Positions 1 to 7,629 of a DNA stretch of 18,208 nucleotides are shown here, piece by piece (position 1 is the stretch's first letter; every line of letters starts with the position of its first letter). The DNA is from an uncultured Ruminococcus sp. GTDB lineage: Bacteria > Bacillota > Clostridia > Oscillospirales > CAG-272. The position numbers were made by a program, and so were the translations under genes. The stretch lies in NCBI GenBank assembly GCA_902782785.1, contig CACZOH010000122.1, positions 1-18,208 on the forward strand. Direction: 5' to 3'. The notes below the pieces were generated by a model. The model was given only the letters and a program-made list of their open reading frames with translations. It was not told the origin of the DNA and searched no databases.

Positions 1-735
1 GATGTATTCGCAGTCCGACAGTCGGGCGCGCTCACACATCGTCTTATACACCTCGTCGCGCAGAGCTTTTACGCGCTGTTTCAGGGGAAGCGACCCGTCC
101 GCGAAAAACGGGCCGTCTATATACGTTACGATGCGCGGGGTTTTAAACGGCTTTTGCTTTTTGTAAGTGTTGGTAAAGCAGAAAACGGGAGCGTTTTCCT
201 TGCACGGATAAGAAAACGACGTGTCGGGAAAATCGCGTATCTTTGTGTAATACGGCCATATATGCGCCTCCGGATAAATAACGACCGCGGCTTTTTCGCT
301 TATCCTCTGCGAGACCGCCGCCGCAAAATTGCGGTACGCCTTCATATCGTCAGGCAGCGGAAGCGCGCCCAGATACGGCATGAATACGCCGAATACGGGC
401 ATTGAAACGTTGTTCGGGTGCACTATGAAATATACGTTTTTCGGGAACAGGAACACGTTCGGTATTATTGGGTCGCCGCCCGCCTGCGTGTGGTTGCCGT
501 AGACGAAATAACCCGTTTTTTTGTATTCCTTCAGTTTTTCTTTTCCGACAGACCTCTGTCTGTATCTGAGCTTTGTGAAAAGAAACGCGAGCGGACGCGC
601 GATCACGTTATATAAGAACCGACTTAAAGCCTTGTTTCTTATATATTTATAATCTCCGTCTATTTTCTTCGGCGTTATCACGGCCGACGAAAACTCGTCG
701 TTATGCTCGTCCTCGTAATATATGATCTTCTGCAT
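1..735 (-). CDS. PlsC-like 1-acylglycerol-3-phosphate acyltransferase family protein, 3' end outside the window
   Basis: The reading frame is open from an ATG at 735 to the left edge (245 codons), so the C-terminus is missing. Seen: residues 81-88 read NHTQAGGD, an NH-X5-D form of the acyltransferase catalytic motif, which is normally NH-X4-D. PEAH at 155-158 matches the P-E-G substrate-binding motif, followed by a pattern typical of PlsC folds (FxxG/PVxxF). Known: this family moves acyl groups from acyl-CoA or acyl-ACP to lysophospholipids or other hydroxyls at the membrane. Inferred: a lipid or glycan acyltransferase of unknown acceptor. It lies 49 bases downstream of the Phd-like gene on the same strand with no terminator seen between, so it may be co-transcribed. 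A related acyltransferase lies at 6792-7616. The ribosome site is weak (GGGG about 11 bases before the ATG). Confidence 0.85.
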   Translation of the reverse strand, partial: MQKIIYYEDEHNDEFSSAVITPKKIDGDYKYIRNKALSRFLYNVIARPLAFLFTKLRYRQRSVGKEKLKEYKKTGYFVYGNHTQAGGDPIIPNVFLFPKNVYFIVHPNNVSMPVFGVFMPYLGALPLPDDMKAYRNFAAAVSQRISEKAAVVIYPEAHIWPYYTKIRDFPDTSFSYPCKENAPVFCFTNTYKKQKPFKTPRIVTYIDGPFFADGSLPLKQRVKALRDEVYKTMCERARLSDCEYI

Positions 736-784
736 TCTGACAAAAACCCCGTTTTTTATGTTAATAGCGTTTTATGACGTAAGG

Positions 785-1096
785 TTACTTGTCGGATATA
801 CGCAGAAGCTCCTTGAACGCCTTCGGATACTTTTTCATGACGCTGAGCAGGCGCGTGAGCTTTTTCTCACTCACTTCGTCCACCTCTGTGTCGGTCTCGG
901 CTTCCGTTTCGGGCTCTATTGCGATCTCTTCGTCACCGTCTATAACGGTCAGGCGGTATTTCGGCTTGTTGTTTTTGAATATATAAACCTCGCCGAGCTT
1001 GTCCGCGAGCCGCGCCGTCCGGGAGAAGTTCTGATTGGCTTCCGATATGGATACTATCTTATCGGTAGTAAAACTCATATTTTTTCCCTTTTTCAC
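785..1096 (-). CDS. Phd/YefM-like (prevent-host-death) antitoxin-type DNA-binding protein, orphan
   Basis: This 103-residue protein has an N-terminal block (about residues 7-52: TDKIVSISEANQNFS, then VYIFKNNKPKYRL) that fits the Phd/YefM fold. In known systems that fold dimerises, binds the operator of its own operon, and neutralises a toxin through a C-terminal tail. Here the tail (about 54-75) is strongly acidic, rich in Glu/Asp/Thr, and ends in a basic helical stretch. The start chosen is a GTG at 1096 with AAGGAG seven bases upstream; an ATG at 1078, preceded by AAGGGA, is a fair alternative. No RelE, Doc or PIN toxin gene is adjacent: the next gene on this strand is an acyltransferase. 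It is either an orphan antitoxin or a small regulator. The call is good at fold level; the function is inferred. Confidence 0.75.
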   Translation of the reverse strand: MKKGKNMSFTTDKIVSISEANQNFSRTARLADKLGEVYIFKNNKPKYRLTVIDGDEEIAIEPETEAETDTEVDEVSEKKLTRLLSVMKKYPKAFKELLRISDK

Positions 1097-1132
1097 TGCG
1101 TCTCTCCTTTCGCGAAAGTTTCATATGCCGAT

Positions 1133-1161
1133 ATTATATATCAATTTTAGGATATTGTCAA
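1133..1161 (-). promoter_or_regulatory. Consensus sigma-A promoter for the Phd-like gene
   Basis: On the minus strand TTGACA (1161-1156) and TATAAT (1138-1133) are separated by exactly 17 bases. Both hexamers match the housekeeping consensus fully. The leader to the GTG is about 30 bases. Confidence 0.85.
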
Positions 1162-1176
1162 CCTATTATTTGTAAA

Positions 1177-1215
1177 TAAAAAAAGCCGTGCGGCGTTTTT
1201 TACAGCGCCGCACGG
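1177..1215 (-). terminator. Rho-independent terminator of the aminotransferase gene
   Basis: On the minus strand a perfect 10-bp GC-rich stem, CCGTGCGGCG (1215-1206) with its complement (1195-1186), closes a 10-base loop and is followed by a run of seven T. It lies 23 bases after the aminotransferase stop and just upstream of the Phd-like promoter, so it insulates the two. Confidence 0.92.
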
Positions 1216-1237
1216 AGAATGACGTTTTCTTTGCGAT

Positions 1238-2518
1238 CTATAAGAGCGTTTTGTTCAGATACGCGAGCTTTGCGCACACGCATATCACGTGTATGGCGAG
1301 AGACAGCTCCTCAAGCGGCGGGAAGGACGGCGCGAGACGCAGGTTTCTGTCCCTCGGGTCTTTCCCGTACGGGAAGGTCGCACCGGCTTTGGTCATTTTC
1401 ACGCCCGCCTCGGACGCCAGTCTGTACGTCTCCTTCGCCGTGCCGTCCGCAACGTCAAGCGATATGAAATATCCGCCCTTCGGCTCCGTCCATTCCGCAA
1501 TTCCGGTCGGCGCAAGCTCGGTCTTCAGCGTATGCAGCACCGCGTCGAACTTGGGCTTGAGCACCATACCGTGAAGACGCATATGGTCGATTATGCCCTC
1601 CGCGTTCGTAAAATATTTTACGTGGCGGAGCTGGTTTATTTTATCCGGTCCTATCGTCTGCGCTTCTATGATTTTTTTCGTCGCCTCGAGGTTTCTGTCG
1701 GACAGAGCGAGCAAAGCGACGCCCGAGCCCGGGAACGATATCTTTGAGGTTGAGAAGAAATAGTAAAGCCTATCCTCATACTCCGTCCCGTGCATCAGAG
1801 CGAAAATATTGAGCAGTATGTCGCCGTTGTCGTCAAGATCGTGGACGGCGTATGCGTTGTCCCAGAAAATGCGGAAATCCTTTGCCTTGCATTTGAGCGC
1901 GGCAAAGCGTCTGACCGTCTCATCCGAATACGTAATGCCCTGAGGGTTTGAATACTTCGGCACGCACCATATACCCTTTATGCTCTCATCCTCCGAGGCA
2001 AGGCGTTCGACCGCGTCCATATCGGGACCGGTCGGAGTCATGTCGACGGGTATCATCTCTATCCCGAGCGACTCGCAGATATGAAAATGCCTGTCATAGC
2101 CGGGGGAAGGGCAGAGGAATTTCACGTGATCGAGTTTGCACCACGGCTTATCGGAGCCGGGCACGCCGTATAGCATCGCGCGCGCGACCGTGTCGTACAT
2201 CATATTGAGAGACGAGTTTCCGCCTAAAATGATATTGTCGGCGGGTATCTCAAGCAGATCTGAGAAAAGCTCTCTCGCCTCTTTCAGACCGAAAAGCTGA
2301 CCGTAATTGCGGCAGTCTATGCCGTCCTCCGTTTTACAGTCCGCGCCGTTTGTAAGAATATGCAGCAAAGACTCCGTCAGACCGAGCTGATCCATGCTCG
2401 GCTTTCCGCGCGACATATCGAGATTGTAATTCTGCGCTTTGAGCCTCTCGTATTCCTTCAAAACCGACTCGCGCTCCGACAGAAGCTCTTTCTTTGTCAT
2501 TTCACTGTATTTTTTCAT
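1238..2518 (-). CDS. Aspartate-type aminotransferase, fold type I, subgroup Ic (PF12897-like)
   Basis: This 426-residue protein has the marks of a PLP-dependent class I/II aminotransferase. NMSRGKP-like residues at 34-40 bind substrate near the N-terminus. NPQG is at 191-194, FWDNAY at 218-223 holds the Asp (D220) that pairs with the pyridine nitrogen, FSTSK at 255-259 has the Schiff-base lysine K259, and NLRLAPS at 392-398 holds the carboxylate-binding Arg394. The N-terminal YGQLFGLKEAR and the length match the Asp_aminotransf (subgroup Ic) family, of which Corynebacterium AspB is the characterised type. The inferred reaction is aspartate plus 2-oxoglutarate to oxaloacetate plus glutamate in the cytoplasm, though substrate range in this subgroup may vary. 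The gene is single, with its own promoter and terminator. Confidence 0.9.
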   Translation of the reverse strand: MKKYSEMTKKELLSERESVLKEYERLKAQNYNLDMSRGKPSMDQLGLTESLLHILTNGADCKTEDGIDCRNYGQLFGLKEARELFSDLLEIPADNIILGGNSSLNMMYDTVARAMLYGVPGSDKPWCKLDHVKFLCPSPGYDRHFHICESLGIEMIPVDMTPTGPDMDAVERLASEDESIKGIWCVPKYSNPQGITYSDETVRRFAALKCKAKDFRIFWDNAYAVHDLDDNGDILLNIFALMHGTEYEDRLYYFFSTSKISFPGSGVALLALSDRNLEATKKIIEAQTIGPDKINQLRHVKYFTNAEGIIDHMRLHGMVLKPKFDAVLHTLKTELAPTGIAEWTEPKGGYFISLDVADGTAKETYRLASEAGVKMTKAGATFPYGKDPRDRNLRLAPSFPPLEELSLAIHVICVCAKLAYLNKTLL

Positions 2519-2541
2519 CGTTATATACCCGTACGTTATAG

Positions 2542-2583
2542 TTTTTGCAGTTCTGCTGTTTGAAAAACTGCAAAAATGCAGTT
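2542..2583. promoter_or_regulatory. Three TGCAGTT half-sites forming two overlapping inverted repeats, candidate operator
   Basis: On the plus strand AACTGCAAAAATGCAGTT (2566-2583) is a palindrome of 7-bp arms around four A. An 11-bp inverted repeat links TTTTTGCAGTT (2542-2552) with AACTGCAAAAA (2566-2576). The middle arm is shared, so the RNA could form either of two hairpins. The block lies between the -10 box and the start of the aminotransferase gene, the usual place for a repressor site or leader switch. No regulator gene adjoins it. Confidence 0.55.
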
Positions 2584-2593
2584 ATTCTGATAT

Positions 2594-2622
2594 ATTATAT
2601 ACCGTAATATGCAATTTTGCAA
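2594..2622 (-). promoter_or_regulatory. Promoter of the aminotransferase gene
   Basis: On the minus strand TTGCAA (2622-2617) lies 17 bases before TATAAT (2599-2594). The -10 is perfect and the -35 has 4 of 6 consensus bases. The predicted leader is about 70 bases and contains the TGCAGTT repeats. Confidence 0.7.
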
Positions 2623-2670
2623 TACTAATGATTGAATTTTTTAAAAACACGGGCAATAAAAAATCTTATG

Positions 2671-3129
2671 TCATTTCAGTTTTTTTGTTAAAAACGCGTC
2701 GTGAAAGTCCATTTTACCGTCTTCAACGTAGAATTTCAGCACTCTTTTGTAATCTTTGGTCGATGTGGCGAGGCACAGAAAATCCGCCTGCTCCGCCGCC
2801 TCAGCCGATATGGCGTCAAAAAGCCTTTTGCCTGTACCGCGCGATCTGTATTGCGGCAGAACGTACAGCTCGTCAAGATAAAAGCATTTGCCGCCCGGCT
2901 GCACGTATCCCGCTTTCTTTTCCTGCGTATAGAAGTGACCGAATGCGTAACCGATGATTTCACCGCCGTCGTACGCGGCGTAAACCGGTTCTCTCAGATC
3001 CTCCGCCGTGTTCTTTATAAGCCCGGTCGTGCAGCCCTCTTCCTCCCAGATGCCCGATAATTCGATGAGCCGGTTTACCGTTTTCTCATCCAGTACGGCT
3101 TTTTTTATTTCAGTTTCTTTGTTTATCAT
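2671..3129 (-). CDS. GNAT family N-acetyltransferase
   Basis: This 152-residue protein has the acetyl-CoA binding signature of GNAT enzymes: YLDELYVLPQYRSRGTGKRL at about 84-103, a beta strand ending in V-LP followed by the R-x-x-G-x-G/A pyrophosphate loop. Before it IIGYAFGHFY forms the usual central strand. GNAT proteins move an acetyl group from acetyl-CoA to an amine on a small molecule or protein; the acceptor cannot be read here. AAAAAGGAG lies five bases before the ATG. The gene starts 12 bases after the permease stop on the same strand, so the two form an operon. No clear terminator follows it. Confidence 0.88.
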   Translation of the reverse strand: MINKETEIKKAVLDEKTVNRLIELSGIWEEEGCTTGLIKNTAEDLREPVYAAYDGGEIIGYAFGHFYTQEKKAGYVQPGGKCFYLDELYVLPQYRSRGTGKRLFDAISAEAAEQADFLCLATSTKDYKRVLKFYVEDGKMDFHDAFLTKKLK

Positions 3130-3141
3130 ATTTTCTCCTTT

Positions 3142-4281
3142 TTAATAGAACGGCCAGTTTGACAAAAGCATTCCGGGAATAACGACAAGAAGGAAGAATA
3201 TCCAGCTGATAAGCGTGAAAACGCCTATGAATTTAAGTCCCTTTCCCGGGTATTCGCGTATGTAAATGCGGTAGTTTATAACGGAGGCGAGCGAGCCGAT
3301 GAGCGAGCAGAGACCAGCCGTATCCGCGCCGTAGATAAGCCCCGCGAAATTCTTTGAAAAAGGATATAAAACTATCGTAGACGGCACGTTCGATATGATC
3401 TGGCTCAGTCCTATGCTCCACCAGTATTCGCGCCCCGCGACCGCTTCTTTGAGAAACGAAGCTATCTTTTCGTTCGACGTGATCGAGGAGGAGAAGACGA
3501 AGAAGCATAAAAACGTCAGAAGCAGAACGTAATCCACCTTTTTGAAGATCTTTATATCGGTCACCGCCACGGCGAATATCACGGCGGCGAGTATAATATA
3601 CCAGTACGCGGTGCGCGATACGACCGTGAAAACGACGGCGGCGAAGGCTATGATATAAGCCGCCTTTTTCGGCGCGTTGTATTCGTTTGCCGTATCCGCT
3701 CCGTTATCGGTCTCTATCTCCTCCTTCGGATCCTTTCTGTATAAGAACAGCACGAAAACGACGAGGAGGAAAGCGGACAGCGCGGAAAGCGGCAGCATAT
3801 GGAGCATGAAATGCGCGGCGGAAACGTCCGCCTGACCGAAGAGGAATATGTTCTGCGGGGAGCCGAACGGCATAAGCATCGAACCGCGTATCGCGGCGAT
3901 ATTTTCCATAGTCAGTACGGGAAGTATGTATTTTTCCTTGTTTCCGCGGCGGAATATGAGTATCGTTATCGGGACGAAGATGATAAGCGATACGTCGTTT
4001 GTAACGAACATGGACGTAAAGAACACGCCGAAAACGAGAAAGAGCGAAAGCGTGCTCATCCGGCGCAGCTTTGACGATAGATCGACTATAGGTTTGAGTA
4101 CGTTTTCTTTTTTGAACCCCTCAAGCACGCACAGCATCATGAGCAGTATCCCGAGCGTACGCCAGTCTATCCCGCTGAGCAGGCCGGGACCCGGCGGCGT
4201 TATGAAAAGCGATACGACCGCCGCGAGAAGCGACACGACGAGCATCAGCTCTTTTTTGATAAAACCAATAACCTTTTTCAT
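3142..4281 (-). CDS. SLC13/CitMHS/ArsB-like (ion transporter superfamily) permease
   Basis: The protein is very hydrophobic, with about ten predicted membrane segments and a hydrophilic, acidic mid-loop (YRKDPKEEIETDNGADTANE). Repeated motifs of the ion-transporter superfamily are seen: FVTNDVSLIIFVP and GSPQNIFLF in the first half, SNVPSTIVLYPF in the second. The re-entrant loops of these carriers hold such Asn/Pro/Ser signatures. Family members move dicarboxylates, citrate, sulfate or metalloid oxyanions, usually with Na+ or H+; the substrate here is unknown. The frame is open up to 4443, but I place the start at the ATG at 4281, because the residues before it are not membrane-like and a promoter lies inside that stretch. 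This gives 379 residues. No good ribosome site precedes it. It is followed at 12 bases by the GNAT gene. Confidence 0.85.
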   Translation of the reverse strand: MKKVIGFIKKELMLVVSLLAAVVSLFITPPGPGLLSGIDWRTLGILLMMLCVLEGFKKENVLKPIVDLSSKLRRMSTLSLFLVFGVFFTSMFVTNDVSLIIFVPITILIFRRGNKEKYILPVLTMENIAAIRGSMLMPFGSPQNIFLFGQADVSAAHFMLHMLPLSALSAFLLVVFVLFLYRKDPKEEIETDNGADTANEYNAPKKAAYIIAFAAVVFTVVSRTAYWYIILAAVIFAVAVTDIKIFKKVDYVLLLTFLCFFVFSSSITSNEKIASFLKEAVAGREYWWSIGLSQIISNVPSTIVLYPFSKNFAGLIYGADTAGLCSLIGSLASVINYRIYIREYPGKGLKFIGVFTLISWIFFLLVVIPGMLLSNWPFY

Positions 4282-4288
4282 ATCATGG

Positions 4289-4317
4289 ATTTTATCACAT
4301 AAAATAAAAAAAGTCAA
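4289..4317 (-). promoter_or_regulatory. Promoter of the permease-acetyltransferase operon
   Basis: On the minus strand TTGACT (4317-4312) lies 17 bases before TAAAAT (4294-4289). The permease ATG is only seven bases after the -10 box, so transcription would begin at or next to the start codon. Confidence 0.6.
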
Positions 4318-4349
4318 TACCGTTTTGTATTGACAAATACCGTATTTGT
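4313..4349. promoter_or_regulatory. Two adjacent palindromes in the divergent promoter region, candidate operators
   Basis: GTCAATAC-N6-GTATTGAC (4313-4334) is a perfect 8-bp inverted repeat that includes the -35 boxes of both divergent promoters. It abuts ACAAATACCGTATTTGT (4333-4349), a perfect 17-base palindrome inside the spacer of the plus-strand promoter. AATACCGT occurs in both, starting at 4316 and 4336, exactly 20 bases apart, about two helical turns. One regulator could bind both and control both directions. Confidence 0.55.
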
Positions 4350-4357
4350 GGTATAAT
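4330..4357 (+). promoter_or_regulatory. Promoter of the lipoprotein glycosidase-like gene
   Basis: TTGACA (4330-4335) and TATAAT (4352-4357), both consensus, are separated by 16 bases. The leader to the ATG at 4443 is about 80 bases. Confidence 0.8.
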
Positions 4358-4442
4358 TTAATCAAAGCGCGGCATACGAAAAGACAAAAACGTCTTTTGG
4401 TATAACGGACGCGCGGTATAAGCTGATTACGGAGATACGACA

Positions 4443-6791
4443 ATGAAAAGGAATTTTAAAAAGCAAATCATTATGACCGTTCTTGCCGGTTTTGTTCTGA
4501 CGGCTGTCGCCGGATGCGCGGGGACGGGAGCGGAAACGGATACGGGGACAAATACCGCACAACAGACGGAGTCCTCCGTTACCGGGACCGACACGGAAAA
4601 AGAGACCGGCGCGGAAACTGACGCAAGCGAGACTGAGGCTGAGGAGCCGGACGTTTTTCCGACGGGCGATAATATAGAAATAGGCATCTTCTGGGAGCCG
4701 CCGCACGATTTTACGACGGATGAGCAGTACGACTGGATACGCGACGCGAACGTCACGTTTATTGAGGTAACGAACAGGGACGGCGCGATAAACAAAGAGG
4801 TCTCTGACAAGCAGATAAAGCTCGCCTCCGAGCGCGGCATAAAGATAGTTTACAACACCGGAGCGGACGGTAAAAATCTTTTGCAGATGTCAGAGGAGCA
4901 GATATACGAATACGCAAAAAAGCTTGGCGAAAACAAGACGATAACCGGCATTCACGTCATAGACGAGCCGGCTCAGCCGTGGGCGTACGCAAAGGTTTGC
5001 GCGGCGATAAAGCGCGCCGGGCTTATGCCGCGCCTCAATCAGCTCCCGTATTTTGCGACGTGGGTGTTTGACAATTATCAGGGCTTTCTGGAGGACACGA
5101 TAATAGCGGCGGGAAAGGAGAATTACGGTTATTTATGCTACGATCAGTATCCGTTCCCGTACAACAGCGGCGATCCCGATATGTTTTACAACCTCGATAT
5201 AATAAGAAAAACGGGGCTTAAATACGACGTGCCGACGGCGTTTTACATACAGTCCATAGGAGAGGGCGGGAACTTCAGAAGGACCAACGGCGGAGAGATA
5301 CGCTATCACACCTCCGCGGGTCTCGCCTACGGAATAAAGTCCATGACTTATTTCACGTGGTGGACGACCGGCTTCTGCGACCCGAAGGATTACGCCATAA
5401 TCTCGCCTTACGGCGAAAAAACGGATATATACGACGACGTGACGGAGGTCAACGCCGATATACTGAAGGTCGGCGCGCTTCTCCGCCGCCTTGACGCGCT
5501 TGAGATATATCATACGAGCGGAAGGGAGCAGGGAATAACGCTTTGCAGCGAAGCCGACGTTCCGATCTACGCGAAAACGCAGAAATACGGACTTATAATC
5601 TCGCTTATGCAGGACAGAGAGACCGGGCGCGATTATATAATGCTCGTAAACAAGAACTACAAAAAAGAGGTGAGCTGCGAGGCTTCCGTTTCCGATAAGA
5701 TAACAAAGCTTTACCGCTGCACAAACGGCGAATACGAGCCCGTGGATATATCGTTGGGCAAAATAAATATAGATTTCAAACCAGGCGGCTTTGCGCTTTT
5801 CGCCGTAGGCAAAGACGACGATATAGTTGAAAAACCGTATGATACGGACGTAAACAAGGCCAAGGACAAACCGGTCGCCGTCGATCACGTATCGCCGGGC
5901 GGCGGGCATTACGCGTACAGCATGACGGACGGAGAAAGAAAGGGAAGCGCAAACGCTGAGTGCTACAGATCGACGAAAAACGAAGGCGTTATTGAAATAG
6001 ACCTTCTTCGTAAAACGGAGATAAACCGCGTGGATATATATCCCGCGGGCACGGATTATACAAGAGGAGAAACGTTCCCGTCCGGTTTCACCCTTTCCGT
6101 ATCGGCTGACGGCGAAAATTATACCGCCGTATCGTCTGAAACAGACTACACGGCGGCGAAAACAAAGATACCGGTATTCAGATTTGATAAGACCGAATGC
6201 AGATACGTGCGCCTGACGGTAAACAAAGGCTGTGAGACCGGCGGTTTTGAAATATCCGAAATAGAGATATATAACGACAAAGGGGATATACCGCTGCCCG
6301 ACGACGCGGAATATTATAAGGACGCGACGCAGGTAGAAGCGGGAGAGAACGTCGCCCGGGACAAAAAGGTTACCGTGCTGTCAGAGCTCGGCGGCGACTG
6401 GAGGAAGGAAAACCTGACGGACGGAGACCGCGGATCGTGCTACAGCTCCGCGCTCAACCGGCACAAGACCGAGGACGGCGTTGAATGGGCGCTGATAGAC
6501 CTTGCGGCGGAGCTCGAATTCAACGAGGTGGACGTTTATCCGCGCAGCGACGGACAGAATTTCCCGTTTGATTTCAGGATCGAGATATCGGACGACGGCA
6601 AAAATTTCACAAGCGTATATGAATGCAGCGTACCGGACCGCCCCGCGGACGGCGCTCCCTCGGTATGCAGACTCGATCAGACTTATAAAGCCCGCTACGT
6701 CCGCGTTTATGCATATAAACTGCGCGACCAGAAGGGCTTCAATGACGGTCATATTTTCCAGGCGTCCGAAATAGAGATATATAAAAAGTGA
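4443..6791 (+). CDS. Surface lipoprotein with glycoside-hydrolase-like TIM barrel and two F5/8 type C (discoidin/CBM32-like) modules
   Basis: This 782-residue protein starts with a lipoprotein signal: KRNFKK, a hydrophobic stretch, then the lipobox AVAGC with the lipidated Cys25. A Thr/Glu/Asp-rich linker (about 26-70) spans the wall. Residues about 75-455 look like a beta/alpha barrel: GIFWEPPHDF near 81, HVIDEPAQPWAY at 171-182 with E175 as probable acid/base, and YGIKSMTYFTWWT near 296-308, resembling GH42-like and related barrels. Two tandem modules follow (about 475-615 and 630-782), each with IDL--INRVDIYP or LAAELEFNEVDVYP, FSGF/FDF, and a closing ARYVRVYAYK/RYVRLTVNK strand ending EIEIYxK/N, as in F5/8 type C carbohydrate-binding folds. 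It probably binds and cuts an external glycan; the exact family and linkage are not readable. GGAG lies eight bases before the ATG. Confidence 0.82.
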   Translation: MKRNFKKQIIMTVLAGFVLTAVAGCAGTGAETDTGTNTAQQTESSVTGTDTEKETGAETDASETEAEEPDVFPTGDNIEIGIFWEPPHDFTTDEQYDWIRDANVTFIEVTNRDGAINKEVSDKQIKLASERGIKIVYNTGADGKNLLQMSEEQIYEYAKKLGENKTITGIHVIDEPAQPWAYAKVCAAIKRAGLMPRLNQLPYFATWVFDNYQGFLEDTIIAAGKENYGYLCYDQYPFPYNSGDPDMFYNLDIIRKTGLKYDVPTAFYIQSIGEGGNFRRTNGGEIRYHTSAGLAYGIKSMTYFTWWTTGFCDPKDYAIISPYGEKTDIYDDVTEVNADILKVGALLRRLDALEIYHTSGREQGITLCSEADVPIYAKTQKYGLIISLMQDRETGRDYIMLVNKNYKKEVSCEASVSDKITKLYRCTNGEYEPVDISLGKINIDFKPGGFALFAVGKDDDIVEKPYDTDVNKAKDKPVAVDHVSPGGGHYAYSMTDGERKGSANAECYRSTKNEGVIEIDLLRKTEINRVDIYPAGTDYTRGETFPSGFTLSVSADGENYTAVSSETDYTAAKTKIPVFRFDKTECRYVRLTVNKGCETGGFEISEIEIYNDKGDIPLPDDAEYYKDATQVEAGENVARDKKVTVLSELGGDWRKENLTDGDRGSCYSSALNRHKTEDGVEWALIDLAAELEFNEVDVYPRSDGQNFPFDFRIEISDDGKNFTSVYECSVPDRPADGAPSVCRLDQTYKARYVRVYAYKLRDQKGFNDGHIFQASEIEIYKK

Positions 6792-7616
6792 TCAATAATA
6801 GTCCACCCGGCGTGAATCGTTATATACGGGCGGATAGATATTATCCTTCGGGTCAATACCCGCAAGGCGGCAGACTTCGCCGTGCAGACGCACGGTGAGG
6901 TCTGTTTCTCTTTCTCTTTGCGGAAGGCTCTTGTCCTGGTATAATGGCTCGCCTACCGTCAGCGTGAACAGAGCTATCTGCCGGAATATCTTTTTGCGTA
7001 TGAAACCGGGCTCTCTGTAAGAAAACGCCAAAGGCAAAACGGGCTTGTCGAACTTGCACGCAAGGTAAGCCGTACCGGTTTTGAACGGTCTTATCGGCTG
7101 ATAGTATTCCCACATACTGCCCTCGCTGTAAATGTGGAGCCACCCGTGCTGCAAAACCTCTTCAAGCGCTTTCCGGAACGCTATGGTCGCGTGTATATCG
7201 CATGTCGGTATCGGGATGCCGCCGACCATGCGTATCAGCGCCGCGTTCTCGCCGCGCACGTTCTTATCCCACGCCAGAAGATTGGTCCTGTGCGGCACGA
7301 GAGCGCGCATAACGGCTATGTAATCCCAGAAATGTACGTGATTACAACAGGTGATAACGCCGTTTTCAAGCTCTTTTTTGTGCTTTTTCAGGTTTTCTCT
7401 GCCTTTTATCCTAAGTCCGAGACGTATGCGCATTATCGGAAACGCGAGCGTATAAAGTCCCAACCGCATAAGCGCCTGTTTGAACTTCATTTTGGGCGAT
7501 TTGTCAAGGTACGGATAATTGCGGTCAAAAACCGTGCCGTCGTCTTTTTTCAGTATTATGTAATGTGACGCCGTATCAAGCGGATACGGGAATTTTTTTG
7601 TTTTCGGATCAAACAT
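6792..7616 (-). CDS. PlsC-like lysophospholipid/1-acylglycerol-3-phosphate acyltransferase family protein
   Basis: This 274-residue protein has the canonical NH-X4-D motif at 92-98 (NHVHFWD), with catalytic His93 and Asp98, and YSEGSMW (163-169) as the E-G-S/T acceptor motif. KTGTAYLACKFDKPVLPLAF follows as motif IV. The N-terminal 60 residues, with FDPKTKKFPYPLD and a basic amphipathic stretch, are extra to a minimal PlsC core. Family members acylate lysophosphatidate or other hydroxyls at the inner membrane face. As last gene of a nucleotide-sugar dehydratase and glycosidase operon, it could acylate a glycolipid; this is inference. AAAGGA precedes the ATG by seven bases; the gap to the upstream gene is 13 bases. 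Its stop codon abuts that of the convergent lipoprotein gene (TGATCA at 6789-6794). Confidence 0.88.
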   Translation of the reverse strand: MFDPKTKKFPYPLDTASHYIILKKDDGTVFDRNYPYLDKSPKMKFKQALMRLGLYTLAFPIMRIRLGLRIKGRENLKKHKKELENGVITCCNHVHFWDYIAVMRALVPHRTNLLAWDKNVRGENAALIRMVGGIPIPTCDIHATIAFRKALEEVLQHGWLHIYSEGSMWEYYQPIRPFKTGTAYLACKFDKPVLPLAFSYREPGFIRKKIFRQIALFTLTVGEPLYQDKSLPQRERETDLTVRLHGEVCRLAGIDPKDNIYPPVYNDSRRVDYY

Positions 7617-7629
7617 AATATCATCCTTT

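Noticed and set aside
4282..4443. N-terminal extension of the permease frame by 54 codons
   Set aside because: The extension is basic and Cys/Tyr-rich, not membrane-like, and covers both divergent promoters and their palindromes.
5133..5909. A 258-codon minus-strand frame inside the lipoprotein gene
   Set aside because: Same kind of shadow: odd composition, no ribosome site, and the plus-strand protein has clear domains there.
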